From: Tetracentron sinense | Taxonomy: Eukaryota > Streptophyta > Magnoliopsida > Trochodendrales > Trochodendraceae | Reading direction: 5' to 3' | Length of the DNA stretch: 64,000 nucleotides | Assembly (NCBI GenBank): GCA_015143295.1 | Contig: CM026566.1 | Coordinates: 4,575,072 to 4,639,071, forward strand | Part shown: positions 59,576-64,000 of the stretch, piece after piece | Numbering within the stretch: position 1 is the stretch's first letter | How the letters are laid out: each line of letters begins with the position of its first letter | Translations under genes and position numbers: made by a program | Notes under the pieces: generated by a model | Told to the model about the DNA's origin: nothing | The model's database searches: none | The model's input: the letters and a program-made list of their open reading frames with translations, nothing else

Positions 59576-60347
59576 GTCTCTGATAGAAATGTCGTGAGAA
59601 TGAGTCCCCACCGTGGCTGAGATCAGATGATTGGTATTGATTGTACGGGTGAATGTCGGATGTATATTGAGTCTAAAGACTCAAGGTATGGTTTGAATGG
59701 GCGTGAGCCCGGTTGGTTAATACATGAGTCTACGGACTCAGGTGTAAAGGTTGTACACAGGCGAAGGCCCAGTCGATCGAGTTTGTGGACTCGAGAATAA
59801 AGTGTGAGTAGTTATCTAGATCGATAACCTGATGTCGTGGATAATGATTAGATGAACTTGAAAAATTAGAGGTCGGGAACCTCAGTTAGGGTGAAATAGC
59901 CCTGAATGACCTCGGGTCACGGATTACAATATTATATATTATTATAATATGAGAATTGTACTGAAATACTATATCGTTATTGATGATTGTTACTAGGTGG
60001 AAAATAGCCTAGATGGATTATGGATTTTGTTGGGCTGTATAGCTCACTCCTCTCATTTTATGTCTTCAGATTCTGAAACGGTTACCGATTAGCAAAGAGC
60101 TACGCTTGATAGAGTTTGGAAAGCGTACTAATGCAATTGTGGCGTCAAAAGTAAAGCTAATATAGCTAGTAAGGTAATGCATTTGCTTAGGATGGGTTAT
60201 TGTGATGACTAGTTGTTATTGCTTATGTAAGCTCATAAGTTAAAATTTTCCGCATTTTTGCAAGTAAAGTCTTCCGCATGCGTGGTTATGACGAACGGGC
60301 ACACGTCTTAGAACATTATTCCTTTGGAGCGTGTTCAGGGCGTCACA

Positions 60348-60352
60348 CAAAT
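60348..60352. repeat. Target-site duplication of the solo LTR, right copy (CAAAT)
   Basis: Matches 56786-56790. Confidence 0.85.
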
Positions 60353-60464
60353 ACTCCACATACAGGACAAATCAGTTATTAGATGCAATGTAGTCCACGT
60401 AAGAACTAAACATCGTAATCTACAACAAATCCGTCCATAGTGATGATAAGAGAGGCACTTATCA

Positions 60465-61720
60465 ACAGTGTTTTAAAACCCGAAAACTCGACTCGACTCG
60501 ACTCGGAACCTTGCCGAGTAGAGTCAACTCGGAAACTTGGGCAAAACTCGTCCAAGTAATGACACCTAAAACTCGGACATATATAATATTTTTCTAATAC
60601 TCTATATATGGTATAAATTCAAAATTAATGATAAAACATGCCTAAAATGAGATATATAATTTAATACAATTCATTAATTACTATATATATGGTACAATTT
60701 CAAGAGAATAATGAAGACATCAACTATGAATTACTAATTATTTATGTTTTTATTCTAATTGCAGGTCTCTACTCTCTATAATTGCAGGTATATACAGATT
60801 GAATTTAAAAAATGCAGGTTTCTATAATCTATATTCTATATAGTCTACACTACAGTAAAAGTGTACAACTACAACCTACAGAGGAAACTAGAAAGCATCT
60901 GCATGGCAAAAAATCATTACTCATTTTTTCTTGTGGATTACCAAAAAAAAATTAACGAGCTAAATAGTGACGAAAATGGGTATTCTCCTATTCCTGGTTT
61001 TCTAGAACAATGAAAGCAAGCCCACTATTCGCAATAGTGATGAAAAAAGCAGATGTGTATTCTCCTATTCCTCTATTTTCTTAGTTTATGACCCGAAAAT
61101 ACGCACACAAAAAAAATCTAAGCTTCTCGACACTTTGGTTTCTGGGTTATCTATAAGACCCAAAAGACCCAGTTCAAACCTCAAAAAATAATGAGTTCTT
61201 TCTTCAGTTTCTCTTCTATATTTCGTCTGAGCAAAACAGAGGAGAAGAAAAGAAACTCAGAAATTCAAACCACAACGAACAAAGAGAGGTAAGAAGATGA
61301 GATTCCGAAATTAGAACAAGAGAGAAAGAGGGAAAAGAGAACAGAGAACAGAGAGAAAGGAGAGAGAGACTCACTATTGATCGTCGTCAACAGTCATGGA
61401 AACCAGAGCAACGAGAGAGGAGAGATTGGGGTCGTGGGTGTTCGGGAGTTTTCGTGCCCTAACCCCACCCCCTCTTTTTCGTTTATATATTGAGGTTATT
61501 AAAAATAAGTAAAAATCTGGTTATCGGGTTGGGTCACGTCGCCGACTACTCGTCTTTTTTTAAACAAAATCGCATATCCATTACTCGGGCGAGTCTCACG
61601 ACTTGACTCGAGCGAGTCGCACGAGTTTCTCGCTTAAACATGATATTTCCGAGTTTTTCACCCAACTCAACCCGAAACCTAACTGAGTCGAGTCGACTTG
61701 ACCGAGTTTTAAAACCATGT
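60465..61720. mobile_element. Non-autonomous TIR element (1256 bp), MULE-like
   Basis: The left end acagtgttttaaaacccgaa with aactcgactcgactcg pairs with the right end gagtcgagtcgacttgaccg and agttttaaaaccatgt. TTATCA occurs on both sides (60459-60464 and 61721-61726) as a possible target duplication. Subterminal actcg/cgagt motifs are dense at both ends. The interior has no transposase; 61200-61400 is A/G-rich and resembles a plant 5' UTR, so a captured gene piece is possible but unproven. Confidence 0.6.
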
Positions 61721-61726
61721 TTATCA

Positions 61727-63140
61727 GATAATGATTCTTGAATGGGAGATCTAAATTTCAATGCATTTACATTCACAATTACCTTGAGGGATGCAAGAAT
61801 CATTATAGGTCTTACAGCCCAATGATCATAACTGTATAGACAATCCGCCCACATGATAATGTACGTATCAAATTCATTATTATGCTCCCTTCAAACACAA
61901 GCATGCACGTAAAGGATCAACAATTTCGTAGTTTTAACAAAAAGGATGAACATCAAATAAACATGCATTACAATCAAAAGAGTCTACAATAAAGTATTGA
62001 AAGGAATCCTTTTATCAGACTATACATCAAAGAGAGATTAATTTATATATTTTTAAATATTTTTGAGAGGTCCGGAAATCCAAAGCTTAAATCATATTCG
62101 TTCAACCCATGCTTGGTAAGGAAAGAGTCGACCATGCCTACTTTTTTTTTTTGGAAGGTAAGAGTTGACCATTACTCACCACTTGCGAGAAAAAAAGAAA
62201 AATATCCCTTCATTTGAAGGAGAAGAGTTGACCATTATTCACCACTTGCGAGAAAAGTCACTTTGTGATTGAGCAAAGCATATATGGATTTTGGTTTGGA
62301 AACGGAGTAATATCCAAGGTTGTAGGCCTTAGGAGAAGGTATTCCTCAGGAGGACTCTATCATGGCTCTTCTTTTCTCTATGGTTGGTAAGGGAACAAGG
62401 AGTTTAAATCCTATTTGTGAGCTGCTTTTTCTTCAAGAGCTCAAAGGATGAATAAATCCTCATCATTGTCGAAGCCTTATCCTAGTGTTGGTCACACAAA
62501 TCCTATTCTGCCATCTCTCGTCAGTCCTCATCTTTGTATCGTTTTATATATAATTTACTTCAGAATTATAAGCAAACAAACAGTGAAAACAAGAGAATAC
62601 TCCCTGGCACAAAGCTTCTTTAGAGTATGGGAATATAGTTAGATGTTGGGACTTGATCAAACTCCCTGAAACTCAGTGTTTGAGTAGGTGTAGATATTGG
62701 ACTTGCTCCTCCCCTTGAATTCACGATTTTTCTGAAGCGCTTTTTTTTAAAACATATATTTTGATGAAAACTGATCCTATACCCATATTATGTTACTTCA
62801 ACGCGAGTAACCATGAGAGCTAGCAGAGGATCTGGGTACCATTAAAACTTGTCGATCTCATGAGCAGTTTTTTTTGGTTGGGATTAAAAGTGAAATATCA
62901 AATGAAATAGAGAAAAATCCAGTAAATCAATGAATTACAATCTGGAAGAAATGAAATGGAGAATAAAGAACCAAATCATTTCAGTTTACCATCGAAATCA
63001 AAATATGAACATATAAGAACATATCAGATGCTATGAAAGATCTAGGGTTACAGAAATCCAGAACGACAATCAAATCAAAAGTTTTAAAAAAAATTAAAAG
63101 AAATTATTACCGAGGGTTGAGAAGCTGATGATAGGCATGG
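61727..63140. other. Unassigned DNA
   Basis: No secure gene. A short minus-strand stretch (61790-61857, ADCLYSYDHWAVRPIMI...) ends at an AAG|GTAATTG that looks like a splice donor, but no family is recognised. A 32 bp direct duplication gagttgaccattactcacca occurs near 62163 and 62226. Confidence 0.45.
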
Positions 63141-63149
63141 AGTTGGTGG

Positions 63150-63575
63150 TGCTGCTGGCCAAGAGAGAGAGAAATACAGAGAGAACTTGCACAGAGTCCA
63201 CAATTAGAGAGCATAGAGAGAGAATGAGAGACAGAAATACAGAGAGAATAGAGCAGAGAGAGAGAGACAAAGAGAGAGATTGAGAGAGAGAGAGACAAAC
63301 AGGAAAGAGAGAGATAGAGAGAGAAATACAGAGAGAGAATAGAGCAGAGAGAGAGAGCGAGAGAGACAGACAGACAGGAAAGAGAGAGATAGAGAAAGAC
63401 GGAGACAGAGACAGAGAGAGAGCTCGGTAGAGAGAGAAAGCAAGAGAGACAAAGATAGGAGAGAGATAGAGAGAGAGAGAGAGCACAAGGGACTTACGAG
63501 ATTCACGGCGATGGTCAGAGCTGGTCGGCGCCGGCAGGGGTGATCGGAGCTGAGAGAAGGAGAGAGAGAGAGTTT
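63150..63575. repeat. (GA)n microsatellite region
   Basis: Long runs of gagagagag with interspersed acagagaga. Leu/Ser-rich minus-strand frames here are by-products. Confidence 0.92.
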
Positions 63576-63605
63576 TGCGGGTTAGGGATTAAGTCATCTG
63601 AATGT

Positions 63606-63971
63606 AAGATTATTAGAAACGGAAATATTTCCGTCTCTAATACTATTTTTGGTTTAGAAACGGAAATATTTCCGTCTCTAATACTGTATAAGGTTCAGAT
63701 ATGGAAATATTTCCGTTTCTAATGATCCTTTAACTTAGAGACGGATATTTTCAGTCATTAACAACAACTTCTGTGTCTACATACATTAGAGACGGAAACT
63801 ATCCCGTCACTAATATATATTTTATTAAGAACATGTACATAAATGTTGGAATATATATTAGAGACGGAATATTTGTGACGGAATTTTTTTCTGTGTCTAT
63901 AAGTGAGGTATTAGAGACGCAATTATTTCCGTCTCTAGTATTCCATTGCACTCGGTAGTTTTGTTGTAGTG
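63606..63971. mobile_element. CACTA transposon terminus with palindromic subterminal repeats
   Basis: Ends gttttgttgtagtg, the reverse complement of CACTACAACAAAAC, which is the CACTA terminus. The preceding ~350 bp holds at least seven copies of ttagagacggaaatatttcc or its complement ggaaatatttccgtctctaa. Such subterminal arrays are transposase-binding regions in CACTA elements. The opposite terminus is not seen in the window, and the TNP2 relic at 54.2-56.3 kb cannot be linked to it. Confidence 0.75.
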
Positions 63972-64000
63972 ATAGTTAGGTTATTCTTAACCTAAGTTTA

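Larger units (their letters stand above)
56791..60347 (+). mobile_element. Solo LTR of a large LTR retrotransposon (3557 bp)
   Basis: Starts TGTAACGATCCGG and ends AGGGCGTCACA, with a 5 bp target duplication CAAAT on both sides and no internal coding region. This is the classic product of recombination between the two LTRs of one element. It has a TATA box at 57676 and a tandem array at 58645-59575. It shows no obvious similarity to the LTRs of A, B or C apart from the TGTAnCGA..C-type start. Confidence 0.88.

Noticed and set aside
60849-60862. cactacagtaaaag considered as the left CACTA end for the terminus at 63971
   Set aside because: The following bases do not match the right TIR and no subterminal repeats follow it.
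63094-63506. Three overlapping Leu/Ser-rich open frames
   Set aside because: Pure by-product of the (GA)n microsatellite in three frames.

Overview
The window is nuclear DNA of a flowering plant, probably a eudicot. Evidence: a spliced CYP716-type cytochrome P450 with GT-AG introns, Ty3/gypsy chromodomain retrotransposons primed by initiator tRNA-Met, a plant L1-type LINE, a CACTA (En/Spm) transposase relic and many MITEs. No bacterial or organellar genes are seen. The species cannot be named from sequence alone. One assembly gap of exactly 100 N lies at 11538-11637.

Layout. 1-5.2 kb: AT-rich DNA with an ankyrin-repeat gene fragment, a degenerate ~65 bp tandem repeat and several inverted-repeat MITEs. 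5.26-9.95 kb: a minus-strand L1-type LINE with 13 bp target-site duplications (TSDs) and a reverse transcriptase (RT) lacking two catalytic Asp residues. 10-13 kb: unassigned DNA and the gap, flanked by purine-rich and poly-G tracts. 13.02-42.81 kb: one nested block. An old plus-strand gypsy element A (about 9.6 kb without inserts, TSD GGCAC) was hit in gag by element B (10.5 kb, minus strand, TSD GTAAC) and in the RT domain by element C (9.6 kb, minus strand, TSD GGGAT). B and C belong to one family with long LTRs (2.2-2.7 kb), but their U3 tandem repeats are unrelated. 44.4-45.55 kb: MITEs. 45.70-47.72 kb: a three-exon CYP716-like P450, the only complete-looking host gene, with a hairpin MITE in intron 1 and another MITE just upstream of its TATA box. 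50.2-53 kb: two minus-strand exons of an ApaG-domain (SKIP16-like) gene. 54.2-56.3 kb: a decayed CACTA TNP2-type transposase. 56.79-60.35 kb: a 3.56 kb solo LTR (TSD CAAAT) with about 11 copies of an ~85 bp repeat. 60.46-61.72 kb: a non-autonomous TIR element. 63.6-63.97 kb: a CACTA terminus with palindromic subterminal repeats.

Most notable observation. In both B and C, the junction between gag and protease holds a 148 bp AT-rich segment with GT and AG ends. Removing it makes the flanking reading frames continuous at the point where the homologous element A reads through without interruption. In C the unspliced RNA would end gag with an in-frame stop inside this segment. This predicts a splicing switch between Gag and Gag-Pol in this lineage.

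No element looks able to move on its own. A has many stops and frameshifts, B has stops in gag and pol, and C has an intact gag but an integrase frameshift and a changed RT motif. The P450 could be functional, apart from a Gly in place of the acidic residue of its I-helix motif.
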